A stretch of 64,000 bases of DNA, from positions 1 to 64,000 of the forward strand of contig NZ_WHOL01000064.1 of the NCBI RefSeq assembly GCF_009745975.1, given 5' to 3'. The notes beneath the pieces are model-generated. The model was not told the DNA's origin. It worked only from the letters and a program-made list of their open reading frames with translations, and did no database searches. This stretch comes from Actinokineospora pegani. Its GTDB lineage: Bacteria; Actinomycetota; Actinomycetes; Mycobacteriales; Pseudonocardiaceae. How positions within the stretch are numbered: the stretch's first letter is position 1; each line of letters starts with the position of its first letter. Positions 1-29,093 of this stretch are shown piece after piece. A program made the position numbers and the translations under genes.

Positions 1-339
1 CAGCGCCTCACGCCGGGAGATGCCGAAGAACTCCGCGTCAAAACCCTCCACATCGGACAGGAATCCGCCCTCGCGGGAGTACGACTTGCCGGTGGCCTCC
101 GGGTCCGGGTCGTACAGGTCCAGCGCCGCCCAGCGGGCCGGGAACGGGCCGATGGCGTCGCGGCCCTGCGCCAACAGGTCCCAGAAGCCCTCGGGGGTGT
201 CCGCGCCGGGCACCCGGCAGGCCTGGGCCACCAGGGCGATCGGCTCGCTGTGCCGGGCCTCCAGCTCGGCGGCCCTGGACTGCAGGGCGCGCAGCGCGGC
301 GAGCGGGACCTCGACCCGGTCGGGGTTCGGTGTCGTCAT
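1..339 (-). CDS. Type I polyketide synthase, N-terminus only (cut by window edge)
   Basis: First 113 codons of a modular PKS. Residues 1-30 form a charged helical N-terminal segment, as expected for a docking domain. A ketosynthase then begins: a [13 protein letters not shown] strand, GFW, a [10 protein letters not shown] segment, and [13 protein letters not shown] up to the edge. The ATG at 337-339 follows a GGAGAGG ribosome site. The gene starts 58 bases after the end of the bimodular PKS, whose C-terminus is a short tail suited to docking, so it probably takes the chain from that protein. The catalytic Cys of the KS and everything after it lie outside the window, so extender choice and reductive domains are unknown. 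The KS identity is clear; the docking partner is inferred from gene order. Confidence 0.93.
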   Translation of the reverse strand, partial: MTTPNPDRVEVPLAALRALQSRAAELEARHSEPIALVAQACRVPGADTPEGFWDLLAQGRDAIGPFPARWAALDLYDPDPEATGKSYSREGGFLSDVEGFDAEFFGISRREAL

Positions 340-397
340 CGCGGAGCCTCTCCATCGGGGTGTGCGCGGTGCGCGGTGGTGGGAGTCGTCGGGTGGG

Positions 398-11404
<11,007 letters not shown>

Positions 11405-11470
11405 GGCTCATCCTCGGGTTCTGGGGCGGGGGCGCCGGGTGGGAGTGCCGGGTGGGGCTGCCGGGGTGGG

Positions 11471-13072
11471 TCAGTTCGCGGGCTCGGGGGCCAGCGGGCC
11501 CGTGCCGCCGTACTGCTCGCGCACGGGCGGCAGCACCGAGCGGGTCCGGGTGATCTGCGCGTAGACCTCGGCGGCGACGGTGGGGACGCGCTCGAGGGTG
11601 CCCGGGGTGACCGAGTAGAGGCCGAACTTCGGCGTGTGGCCCAGCAGCCACTCGAAGTTGTCCATCAGCGCCCAGTGGTAGTAGCCGCGGACGTCGACGC
11701 CCTCGGACCGGGCCAGCTCGATCTGCTCCAGCGCGCGGACCAGGTACTGCGCGCGGCGCTCGCCGCTGTCGCTGGCGATGCCGGACTCGGTGACCACCAA
11801 CGGCAGGTCCGGGTAGCGCCGCGCGGTCGAGGCGAGCACCTCGCGCAGGCCGGTGATGCTGGTGTGGTAGCCCATGTCCGGGACCCAGTAGCTGGGGTCC
11901 TCGGCGGGCAGGCACGGCGACTCGGCGCAGAAGCCGACGTCGATCACCGGGTAGGCGGGCTTGTCCGGGGTCTGCGCCGGGTCGTAGATGCCCTGGTGGG
12001 CGTAGAGCTGCGGGCCCAGCCAGTCCAGCGTGCCCTTCCACTCCGGGTGCGGCTCGGTCCAGCTCCCGTCGAACGCCGGGTCGAACCTGCCGTTCCACAG
12101 CGCGTCGCTGAACTTGTAGTCGAAGTAGTCGCGGAAGCGCTCGACCGCGGCCACGTCGCGCGGGTCGTCGCTGACCTTGCCGTCGCGGACCGGGGTGTAG
12201 ACCTGCGCGCCGGTGGTGATGCCGATGGCGGCGGCGAGGCCGTCGCGGTCGGAGTCGACCTTGTCGGCGGCCTTGACCGCGTGGTACATCGCGACGTGGG
12301 CGTTGAGGTAGCCGCGCAGGGCGGCGGCGAAGCGGGGCAGGGTGGCCTCGGTGAGGTTGGCCTTGCCGGGCGGGCCCGCGCCGAACGCGTGCGAGAAGGT
12401 CATGTAGCCCATGGGCTCGTTGACCGTGACCCACTCGTCGACCCGGTCGCCCAGCCGCTGGGCGAGCAGCGTGGCGAAGTCGGCCATCTCCCGCACGACC
12501 AGCGGGCCGCCCTCGGGGTGGTCGAGGCCGCAGAGGTTGGCGTCGGAGGGGCCGTTGGCGCAGCCGACGTCGGCCGGGTCGTCGACCCAGGCCGGGAAGG
12601 CGAAGTGGTGAATGGTGATCATCGGCCGGATGCCCCTGGCGAGCAGCGCGTCGACGAAGTCGCTGTAGTGCTCGACCGCGGCCTGGTCGATCTCGCCGCG
12701 GCGGGGCTCGATGCGCGCCCACTCCACGCCGAAGCGGTAGGAGTCGACGCCGAGCCTCGCGATCAGGTCGACGTCGGCGATGGCCCGGGTGTAGCCGCCG
12801 GACGCGTCGCCGACGAACGGGCTCTTGGCCAGGCCGTCCGGGTCGGACCAGCGGTACCAGTCGGTGTTGGGGTTGGCGTCCTCGATCTGCGTCGCCGAAC
12901 TGGAGACGCCGAACCGGAACGAGCCCTTGCCCGAGGGCGCGGTCGGGGAGCCGATCCCGGCGAAGCGGGCGGGTTTGCCGGTCGGGCCCGCGGAGTCGCC
13001 CGCGGTGGCGATGGCGGGCACGCCCGCGGCGACCACCAGCATGGCCGCGCCCGCGATGAGTAAGCGTTTCAC
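11471..13072 (-). CDS. Secreted family-1 beta-glycosidase (probable macrolide-reactivating)
   Basis: 533 residues with a GTG start. A signal peptide (MKRLLIAGAAMLVVAAGVPA) is followed by a GH1 TIM barrel: FRFGVSSSATQIE near the start, YRFGVEWARIEP, acid/base Glu in TVNEP near residue 218, nucleophile Glu in VTESG near 426, and HWALMDNFEW near the C-terminus. GH1 enzymes hydrolyse beta-glucosides with retention. It lies directly after a macrolide-type glycosyltransferase gene, the arrangement used for self-protection in oleandomycin and pikromycin producers: glucosylate inside the cell, remove the sugar outside. Those known partners (OleR, DesR) belong to family 3, so a GH1 enzyme here would be an independent solution. 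The substrate is inferred from context. A hairpin at 13103-13144 separates it from the glycosyltransferase gene. Confidence 0.93.
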   Translation of the reverse strand: MKRLLIAGAAMLVVAAGVPAIATAGDSAGPTGKPARFAGIGSPTAPSGKGSFRFGVSSSATQIEDANPNTDWYRWSDPDGLAKSPFVGDASGGYTRAIADVDLIARLGVDSYRFGVEWARIEPRRGEIDQAAVEHYSDFVDALLARGIRPMITIHHFAFPAWVDDPADVGCANGPSDANLCGLDHPEGGPLVVREMADFATLLAQRLGDRVDEWVTVNEPMGYMTFSHAFGAGPPGKANLTEATLPRFAAALRGYLNAHVAMYHAVKAADKVDSDRDGLAAAIGITTGAQVYTPVRDGKVSDDPRDVAAVERFRDYFDYKFSDALWNGRFDPAFDGSWTEPHPEWKGTLDWLGPQLYAHQGIYDPAQTPDKPAYPVIDVGFCAESPCLPAEDPSYWVPDMGYHTSITGLREVLASTARRYPDLPLVVTESGIASDSGERRAQYLVRALEQIELARSEGVDVRGYYHWALMDNFEWLLGHTPKFGLYSVTPGTLERVPTVAAEVYAQITRTRSVLPPVREQYGGTGPLAPEPAN

Positions 13073-13102
13073 TGCTTTTGCCTTCGCTTCCGGGTGGGAA
13101 CG

Positions 13103-13144
13103 CCGACGGGGCGCCCCCGCCCTTCGGCGGTGGCGCCCCGTCGG
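13103..13144 (-). terminator. Hairpin between glycosyltransferase and glycosidase genes
   Basis: Perfect 13-base arms (CCGACGGGGCGCC and its complement) enclose a smaller CCGCC-CTTC-GGCGG hairpin. It lies 76 bases downstream of the glycosyltransferase stop and 31 bases upstream of the glycosidase start. No T-run follows, so it may be a terminator, an attenuator or an mRNA-stabilising element that sets the glycosidase level apart from the genes before it. Confidence 0.65.
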
Positions 13145-13219
13145 GACCCACGTGTTCGGTTGTGCGCGCCCGTCCGGGCGCCCTGTCTCGTCGAGCTGTG
13201 CCTGATCCTTAGTGGAGTG

Positions 13220-14410
13220 TCAGACGCCCGCGTGCTCGGCGATGTGCGCCTCGACCGCGTCGGCGGCGACGGCCGGGCCGTCGACCGCGCGCACGGACCT
13301 GCCGAACTCCGCGGTCCTGGCGCGCAGCTCGGCGTCGCCGGAGACCGCCGCCACCGCGGCGGCCAGCGACTCGGTGGTGACGTCCTCGGGCGCCAGGTGC
13401 GCGCCCAGGCCCAGCTCCGCGACCCGCAGCGCGTTGGCCCGCTGCTCGTTCATCTGCGGCACCACGACCATCGGGACGCCGTGGTAGAGCGACTCCAGCA
13501 CCGAGTTCATGCCGCCGTGGGTGACGAACAGCGACGCCTTGGACAGCACGTCGAGCTGCGGCACGCTGTGGTGCACCTCCACCGAGTCGGGCAGCTCGCC
13601 CAACTCGGCGGCGTCGATGTGGTCGCCGGTGACCAGCACGACCCGGTGCTCGCCGGTGCCGAGGGCGGCCACGGCGGTGCGGAAGAACTCCGGGCGGCCG
13701 GTGGCCGCGGTGCCCAGCGACACCAGCACGACCGGCTTGTCGTCGGCCGCGGTCCAGGTGCCCTGGTACTTGGACCGGTCGCCCAGGCAGGGCCCCGCGA
13801 ACACGAAGCGGTCGTCGAAGGTCTCGCTGTCGTAGTGGAACTCGCGCGGCAGGAAGACGATCGACTTGTGCTCCGGCTTCATGAAGAAGTCCATCGGCCC
13901 GGTGTCGGGGAACCCGACCTCGGGCAGCAGCGCGGTGAGCTGCTCGATCATCTCCATCATCTTCGGGTCGGTCAGCTCGGCCACCGGGAACTTGGCCTGG
14001 ATGTTGAACGTCTCGTTGCCCGCGTAGGTCGGGAACAGCCGCACCAGCGGGATGCCGCGCGGGGCCGCGAAGAACCGCGCGCCCCAGGCCATGAAGTCGT
14101 GCAGCACGACGTCGGGGCGGTTCGCCTCGTAGAACTCCCCGACCTGCTCGACCAGCGAGGTGGCCTCGGCGAGGGTGCGCAGGCCCTCGCCGGACAGCGC
14201 CTCCTCGGTGAACGGGCTGGTGTAGAAGTCCCCGAACACCGACGTGTAGCGGACCGCCTCGCCCCCGGCCGCCTCGACGGCGGGCGCCAGGTGGTCGGTG
14301 ACGGTGCAGGTCACGCGGTGCCCACGCCGGACCAACTCCTCGACCAGCCCGAGCGTCGGGTTCAGGTGTCCGTAGGCGGGGAAGTTGACAATGGCGATGT
14401 GGGATGCCAC
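13220..14410 (-). CDS. Macrolide-family glycosyltransferase (MGT, GT1)
   Basis: 396 residues, the usual size for OleI/OleD/MgtA-type enzymes. The N-terminal acceptor domain opens with HIAIVNFPAYGHLNPTLGLV. The C-terminal NDP-sugar domain carries KPVVLVSLGTAATG and the loop HHSVPQLDVLSKASLFVTHGGMNS, the standard GT1 sugar-nucleotide site, near residues 260-300. These enzymes move glucose from UDP-glucose to macrolides and inactivate them. Start chosen: a GTG giving VASHIAIV, with GAGAGG nine bases upstream. The adjacent secreted GH1 gene supports an inactivation/export/reactivation cycle. It could instead add a permanent sugar, but no deoxysugar biosynthesis genes are seen in the window. Confidence 0.93.
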   Translation of the reverse strand: MASHIAIVNFPAYGHLNPTLGLVEELVRRGHRVTCTVTDHLAPAVEAAGGEAVRYTSVFGDFYTSPFTEEALSGEGLRTLAEATSLVEQVGEFYEANRPDVVLHDFMAWGARFFAAPRGIPLVRLFPTYAGNETFNIQAKFPVAELTDPKMMEMIEQLTALLPEVGFPDTGPMDFFMKPEHKSIVFLPREFHYDSETFDDRFVFAGPCLGDRSKYQGTWTAADDKPVVLVSLGTAATGRPEFFRTAVAALGTGEHRVVLVTGDHIDAAELGELPDSVEVHHSVPQLDVLSKASLFVTHGGMNSVLESLYHGVPMVVVPQMNEQRANALRVAELGLGAHLAPEDVTTESLAAAVAAVSGDAELRARTAEFGRSVRAVDGPAVAADAVEAHIAEHAGV

Positions 14411-14463
14411 CGAATGGGTCCTCTCGTTGTGGTTGTGTGAATGGTAGACGCGCGGCTGCGCCA

Positions 14464-15087
14464 CTAGAACGGGACGCGCATGCCCAACGCGGAGGACAGG
14501 CTGCCGAGCTGCCCGCAGTGGTAGGCGTCGTGCATCTGGATCAGGGAGACGGCCTCGCCGACGACCCGCAGCCGCGCCTTCCAGTCGTCGGAGACCCCGG
14601 CGACGATCTCGGCGTCGGTGCCGCGGCGCAGGTCCTCCGGGGTGAGCCCGGCGACGAACGGGCGCAGCCTGCGGTGGACCTGGTGGTAGAGCGAGTACAT
14701 GTGCTCGAACGTGGGCGCCCGGTCGAAGTCCACGGTCGCGCAGTCGCCCGCCCACAGCTCGTAGAAGTCCAGCGACAGCAGCATGTCGAACCCGCCGTGC
14801 AGGGTGCCGACGTAGTCCTTGGAGCAGGTCAGGTGCCCCAAGTACCACAGCAGCGGCATGTGCCCGTCCGGTGCGGCCAGCGCGGTCGTCTCGTCGTACT
14901 GGTCGGCCAGCTCGCAGACCATCTCGTAGGTGAGGTCGAAGTCGCGCAGCAGGTGCTCGCCCAGCGGCGTCGCCGGGACCAGCTCGGGCAGCGGGAACCT
15001 GGGCGGCGGGATGGTCTCGGCGCCCGGTCCCTGGGGCGCGGTCTGGGTCGCGGTCTGGGTCGCGGTCTGGGTCGCGGTCTGGGTCAT
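14464..15087 (-). CDS. DinB-like putative metal-dependent protein
   Basis: 207 residues. After a low-complexity N-terminus (four TQTA units encoded by a 12-base tandem repeat) comes a four-helix DinB-type domain. It has LWYLGHLTCSKDY near the middle, HMYSLYHQVHRRL, and MHDAYHCGQLGSL near the C-terminus. Three separated His residues (GH, HQ, HDAYH) match the metal triad of the DinB/YfiT superfamily, which includes thiol-dependent transferases using bacillithiol or mycothiol and the N-domain of EgtB. The stop of the upstream small gene lies 17 bases before the ATG, so the two are probably co-transcribed. The role in the pathway is unknown; a mycothiol- or metal-dependent tailoring or detoxification step is possible but not shown by the sequence. 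Confidence 0.72.
   Translation of the reverse strand: MTQTATQTATQTATQTAPQGPGAETIPPPRFPLPELVPATPLGEHLLRDFDLTYEMVCELADQYDETTALAAPDGHMPLLWYLGHLTCSKDYVGTLHGGFDMLLSLDFYELWAGDCATVDFDRAPTFEHMYSLYHQVHRRLRPFVAGLTPEDLRRGTDAEIVAGVSDDWKARLRVVGEAVSLIQMHDAYHCGQLGSLSSALGMRVPF
15037..15084. repeat. Four tandem copies of a 12-base repeat in a coding region
   Basis: CGCGGTCTGGGT is repeated four times exactly. On the minus strand it encodes the repeated tetrapeptide TQTA at residues 2-17 of the DinB-like protein, directly after the start codon. Exact repeats of this kind change copy number by slippage. A change of one unit keeps the frame, so length may vary between strains. Confidence 0.9.
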
Positions 15088-15104
15088 GGTCGGGTTCCTC
15101 GGGC

Positions 15105-15629
15105 TCAGTGGGTGACGGGGCGGTCGCGCCTGCGCGCGGCCAGCTCGGCGCGGACCTCGTCCCAGTCGGGCAGGGTGTGCCGGTCCGCGCGGGTCCAGCG
15201 CGCCCCCTCCCAGGCGTAGGCGAGGTTGCGGGTCTTGCGGACCGCCTCCAGGTGCTTGTCGGAGGTCAGGAACCGCTGCAACGACTCGTCGTCGGTCCAG
15301 ACCGACAGGGCGCGGGAGCTGTTCCAGCACCTGGCCGAGATGCCGAAGGTGGCCGCGAGCAGTCCGGAGCTGGCCCACAGCTCCTGCAGCAGCACGTGGT
15401 TGAGCTCGGTGGCGATCTGCTCGACGCCGGGCCGGGGCCAGCCGCCGGAGGTGGCCACCAGGTAGCCCTCGGGCAGCGGACCGGCCAGGCCGCCGGTCTC
15501 GGGGTCGATGGCGGGCCCGGTCCAGGGCACCACCACGTCCAGGTCGGACTCGTCGCAGGCGGCGAAGCCCTCGAGCGTCGTGGGCAGCGGCGGGGTCACC
15601 ACCCCGGGGGCGTGGTCCAGCTCAGTCAC
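15105..15629 (-). CDS. Small protein, DUF3291/ABM-like dimeric alpha-beta barrel (tentative)
   Basis: 174 residues with a GTG start, six bases after the P450 stop, so very likely translationally linked to it. The C-terminal half (RALSVWTDDESLQRFLTSDKHLEAV followed by AYAWEGARWTRADRHTLPDWDEV) has the pattern of DUF3291 and antibiotic-biosynthesis-monooxygenase-like barrels: a Trp-containing strand, an F--S--H helix, then a P-W-D-E close. I do not recognise a characterised relative. Position between a P450 and a DinB-like gene suggests a tailoring or accessory role in the same pathway. Confidence 0.6.
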   Translation of the reverse strand: MTELDHAPGVVTPPLPTTLEGFAACDESDLDVVVPWTGPAIDPETGGLAGPLPEGYLVATSGGWPRPGVEQIATELNHVLLQELWASSGLLAATFGISARCWNSSRALSVWTDDESLQRFLTSDKHLEAVRKTRNLAYAWEGARWTRADRHTLPDWDEVRAELAARRRDRPVTH

Positions 15630-15635
15630 CGCCGA

Positions 15636-16946
15636 TCACCGCACCCTGCTGACGGGCAGCGTCACGTACTCGGCCATGAGCAGCCGCAGGATGAGCATTT
15701 TCGACTCGCCCTCCAGCCGCAGCCGCGGCAGCAGCGGCAGCAGCGCGCGGAACATGACCCGCAGCTCCAGCTTGGCCAGGTTCGCCCCGATGCAGCGGTG
15801 CTCGCCGAACCCGCCGAAGGCGAAGTGCCGGTTGGGGGTGCGGGTGATGTCGAACCGGTACGGGTCGGGGAAGGCGACCGGGTCGCGGTTGGCGGCCGGG
15901 AACCAGGTGGCGACGGTGTCGCCGCGGCGGATCCGCTTGCCGCCCAGCTCGGTGTCCTGGGTGGCGGTGCGGGTCATGACGACCGCGACCGAGGTCCAGC
16001 GCAGGATCTCCTCCACCGCGCTGTCGACCAGCTCGGGGTGGTCGACGAGCAGCCGGAGCTGGTCGGGGTTCTCCAGCAGCGCCTTGATGCCGCCCGCGAT
16101 GGCGTTGCGGGTGGTGCCGTTGCCCGCCTGCAGCAGGTTGAACAGCTGGTAGGAGATGTCGTGGAAGGCCAGCGGCTCGTCGTTGACCGTCGCCGCCGCG
16201 AGCCTGCTGAGCATGTCGGTGCCGTTGCCGCCGCCGTCGGCCATCCGCTTGCGGACGAGCTCGGACATGTAGGCGTCCAGCTCCATCATCGCGCGCAGGA
16301 AGGTCGCGGTGGCGTCCTGCCCGTCCTGGTGGGCGAAGTCCTTGTGGAACGCCGCCGCGGTGGCCTGGTGCAGGCCGAACAGGGTGTCCCAGTCGCTGTC
16401 CGGGACGCCGAGCAGGTCGAAGATCGCGGCCAGCGGCAGCCGGGCCGAGAGCTGGTGGGCGACGTCGGCGGTGCCGTTGGTGTCCAGCAGCCGCACGAAG
16501 TCGTCGACGTAGGTCTTGGCCAGCGCCGACAGGCGCAGCTCCTGGGCGGCCAGCGCCTTGGGGGTGAAGCTGGGGTACATCACCTGGCGGAGCTGGCGGT
16601 GCATGGGCGCGTCCATGAAGCCCAGGCCCGGGGCGTGGTCGGGGCGGTGCCCGTAGACCTGGCCGCGGCGCTCGCGCTCGGTCTCCCAGCTGTCGACCTC
16701 GTCGGGGGTCTCCACGGCGACCCGCTCGCGGCAGGAGTACAGCTCGGGGTTGCGGGCGACCCAGGCGATGTCCTCGTAGCGGGTCAGCGACCAGAACGGC
16801 TCGTAGCCCGGGCGCTGGTACCAGTGCACCGGGTCCTCGGCGCGCATCCGGTCCCAGTCGGCCCACGGGTACCCCCCGCGGTCGTCGTAGAGGGACTCGC
16901 TGGTGATGTCCAGCTCGTCCAGGGGTGGTGGTGCGATGGCGGTCAT
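15636..16946 (-). CDS. Cytochrome P450
   Basis: 436 residues, a soluble bacterial-type P450. Seen: the K-helix ExxR (EEILR), the heme loop FGGFGEHRCIGANLAKLE with its Cys ligand, and the I-helix AGNGTTRNA. Most relatives read AGNETTRN; here the acidic residue before the conserved Thr is Gly, which should alter proton delivery to the iron-oxygen intermediate. It probably hydroxylates or epoxidises the polyketide. The ATG lies 22 bases after the alpha/beta-hydrolase stop, within the same operon. No ferredoxin gene is present in the window; the FprA-type reductase at 48533 is too remote and too general to be assigned to it. Confidence 0.95.
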   Translation of the reverse strand: MTAIAPPPLDELDITSESLYDDRGGYPWADWDRMRAEDPVHWYQRPGYEPFWSLTRYEDIAWVARNPELYSCRERVAVETPDEVDSWETERERRGQVYGHRPDHAPGLGFMDAPMHRQLRQVMYPSFTPKALAAQELRLSALAKTYVDDFVRLLDTNGTADVAHQLSARLPLAAIFDLLGVPDSDWDTLFGLHQATAAAFHKDFAHQDGQDATATFLRAMMELDAYMSELVRKRMADGGGNGTDMLSRLAAATVNDEPLAFHDISYQLFNLLQAGNGTTRNAIAGGIKALLENPDQLRLLVDHPELVDSAVEEILRWTSVAVVMTRTATQDTELGGKRIRRGDTVATWFPAANRDPVAFPDPYRFDITRTPNRHFAFGGFGEHRCIGANLAKLELRVMFRALLPLLPRLRLEGESKMLILRLLMAEYVTLPVSRVR

Positions 16947-16968
16947 GGGTGGTCTCCGGTTCCGGTCG

Positions 16969-17832
16969 TCAGTTCTGGCTGTGCTCGGCGAGGAAGCCGG
17001 TCACCGCCGGGGCGGCGGGGGCGGCGGCCCAGTCGGCGAGCAGGCGCCCGCCGGGGAGGTCGGCGGCCAGCCGCCGGGCGGCCCCGGCCGGGCTGAGCCG
17101 GTCGGAGCCGGGCAGCACCAGCACCGGGGTTGGCGCGGCGGCGAACCACTCGTCGGCGACGGAGAAGTACGCCCGGCCCGCGGGCCACACGCCGTCGCGG
17201 TGGCGCACGAGCGCGGAGATGTACTTCTCCCGGCGCAGCGCGGCGAGCGCCTCGACGGCGGCCGGGTCGGCGGCGATGGTCCGCGCGAACGGCCCGGCCT
17301 CCGGGTCGGCGGCGAACGAGCGGCCGCGGCGGGCGGCCTCGAGCACGGCGGACATGCCCTCGGACCCGGGGTCGTCGAAGAAGGCCGCGCGGGGCAGCCG
17401 CATGGCGGGCTCGTGCCCGGCGAGGAAGTCGCCCAGCGCGTTGGTCTCGTCCCGGCCCGCGGGGGCGACGGCGACGACCGCGCGGACCCGCCGCGGGGCG
17501 TCCGCGGCCAGCCGCCAGGCCACCGAGGCGCTCTGGCCGCCCGCGACGACGTGCGCGACCGGGATGTCGAGCGCGTCCAGCACGGCGACGAGGTCCTCGG
17601 CGGCGACGCCGTAGTCGTACGGGGTCAGCGGGCCGGTGCTGGCGCCGGAGTGCCGCTGGTCGACGGAGACGACCTGGAAGTCCTGGTGCAGCGTGGCGGG
17701 GTCCAGCGGTCCGGCCGCCCAGTCGGCGACCTCGCCGCCGGGGCCGCCGGGGGCCAGCAGCAGCACCGGGAAGCCGGTGCCGCGGACCTCGTAGTGGATC
17801 CGGGCCCCGTCCGGGCGTTCGATGTGGGGCAT
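16969..17832 (-). CDS. Alpha/beta-hydrolase-fold protein with altered catalytic residues
   Basis: 287 residues, directly downstream of the thioesterase-terminated PKS. Fold signatures: PVLLLAPGGPGGE (oxyanion region), VVSVDQRHSGAS, the nucleophile elbow AGGQSASVAW, and LVLPGSDRLSP with the probable acid. The elbow reads G-x-S-x-S, with Ser for the second Gly. In the C-terminal stretch where the catalytic His is expected (LLADWAAAPAAPAVTGFL) there is no His; the only late one is four residues from the end. It may therefore be a cyclase, a lyase or a non-hydrolytic binding protein. In a cluster whose terminal thioester looks able to form a tetramic acid, a ring-closing role is an attractive inference. 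Confidence 0.85.
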   Translation of the reverse strand: MPHIERPDGARIHYEVRGTGFPVLLLAPGGPGGEVADWAAGPLDPATLHQDFQVVSVDQRHSGASTGPLTPYDYGVAAEDLVAVLDALDIPVAHVVAGGQSASVAWRLAADAPRRVRAVVAVAPAGRDETNALGDFLAGHEPAMRLPRAAFFDDPGSEGMSAVLEAARRGRSFAADPEAGPFARTIAADPAAVEALAALRREKYISALVRHRDGVWPAGRAYFSVADEWFAAAPTPVLVLPGSDRLSPAGAARRLAADLPGGRLLADWAAAPAAPAVTGFLAEHSQN

Positions 17833-17868
17833 GGTGGGTTCCTCTCCTTGCGGGCTCAGGGTTCTGGG

Positions 17869-27990
<10,122 letters not shown>

Positions 27991-28034
27991 GCTCTCTCCC
28001 ACTGGGCGGCCCGCTGGGCGGGGCCTGGACTCGG

Positions 28035-29093
28035 TCAGCCGACCTGGACGGTCATGTACGGCGGGAAGCCGGGGACCTCGGTGCCGTCGTGCTCGAGCAC
28101 CACCACACCGCCGGACTCGGACACCTCGCGGAACCCGGCGAACTTGTAGGTGACGTACATGGTCCGGTTGCGCTCGGTCGGGACGAACTCGGCGCGCAGC
28201 GCCACCCCCGCCGCCGCCGCCTCGCGGATGAGGTGGTTGAGCAGCACCGACCCCACGCCGCGCGACATCACCCGGCAGGACATGAGCAGCAGCTTGACCG
28301 TCCACGCCCGCGCCCCGCGCTCCACAAGGGACAGACCGATCTGGCCGTAGGTGCCGTAGCGGTCGTCCAGGGAGGCGATGAGCAGGTCGTGGTCGGCCGA
28401 GCGGCGGAACTCGTCGAGCTCCTCGTAGGAGTAGGTGTAGCCGGTGGCGTTGAGCTGGTTGGTGCGCACCGTCAGCTCCTCGGCCCGCTGCAGGTCGAGC
28501 CGCTGGGCCGGGGCGATGGCGAAGCGCATGTCCAGCGCGGCCAGGAACTCCGCCGGGGTGCCGTCGTGGCTCTGCTCGGCCTCGCTGCGCTGGGCGTCGG
28601 CCTGGTACATCACCCGCCTGCGCTTGGCGTTGTCGGTGACGAACCGCGGCACCATCCGCTCCAGCGCGGGGATCGCCCCGAGGTCGGCGGCGTCGAGGCA
28701 GAGCACCTCGGGCAGCGCGTGCGCCACCTCGTCGCGCTCGAAGGGCTGGTCGTCGACGAAGGCCAGCGTGTCGACGCCGATGTTGACCGCCGCGGCGATG
28801 GCCGCGACCGACGCCGACTTCGGGCCCCAGTTGATCTGCGGGTGCAGCAGGTACTCCGCCACGCCCAGTTCGACCAGCTTGGCCATCGCGGGCCCGTGCT
28901 CGTTGCGGCTGGCGACGGAGTTGAGGATGCCGCGCTCGTCTAACTCGCGCATGACCTCGAGGACCCCGGGTCGGAGCCGGACTTCCCCGTCCTCGAGCAG
29001 GATGCCGTCCCAGACGGTGTTGTCCAGGTCCCACACCACGCACTTGACGGTCTTGGCGGTGGCCTCGTCGCGGACCGGGTGGGCGAGCGTCAC
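28035..29093 (-). CDS. FkbH-like HAD enzyme loading glyceryl units onto ACP
   Basis: 352 residues. The HAD N-half has [16 protein letters not shown] (catalytic Asp pair) and [12 protein letters not shown]. The C-half is a GNAT-like domain ([23 protein letters not shown]). In methoxymalonyl-ACP pathways (FK520, ansamitocin, geldanamycin) this enzyme takes 1,3-bisphosphoglycerate, removes phosphate and places the glyceryl group on the dedicated ACP. Start chosen: GTG at 29091-29093, overlapping the acyl-CoA dehydrogenase stop as GTGA, which fits translational coupling. Its neighbours complete the cassette. Confidence 0.95.
   Translation of the reverse strand: MTLAHPVRDEATAKTVKCVVWDLDNTVWDGILLEDGEVRLRPGVLEVMRELDERGILNSVASRNEHGPAMAKLVELGVAEYLLHPQINWGPKSASVAAIAAAVNIGVDTLAFVDDQPFERDEVAHALPEVLCLDAADLGAIPALERMVPRFVTDNAKRRRVMYQADAQRSEAEQSHDGTPAEFLAALDMRFAIAPAQRLDLQRAEELTVRTNQLNATGYTYSYEELDEFRRSADHDLLIASLDDRYGTYGQIGLSLVERGARAWTVKLLLMSCRVMSRGVGSVLLNHLIREAAAAGVALRAEFVPTERNRTMYVTYKFAGFREVSESGGVVVLEHDGTEVPGFPPYMTVQVG

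Noticed and set aside
27991-29043. Extending the hybrid PKS start to 29043
   Set aside because: The added residues are translated from the FkbH gene in the wrong frame. The ATG at 27988-27990 opens a typical docking helix and follows the FkbH stop.
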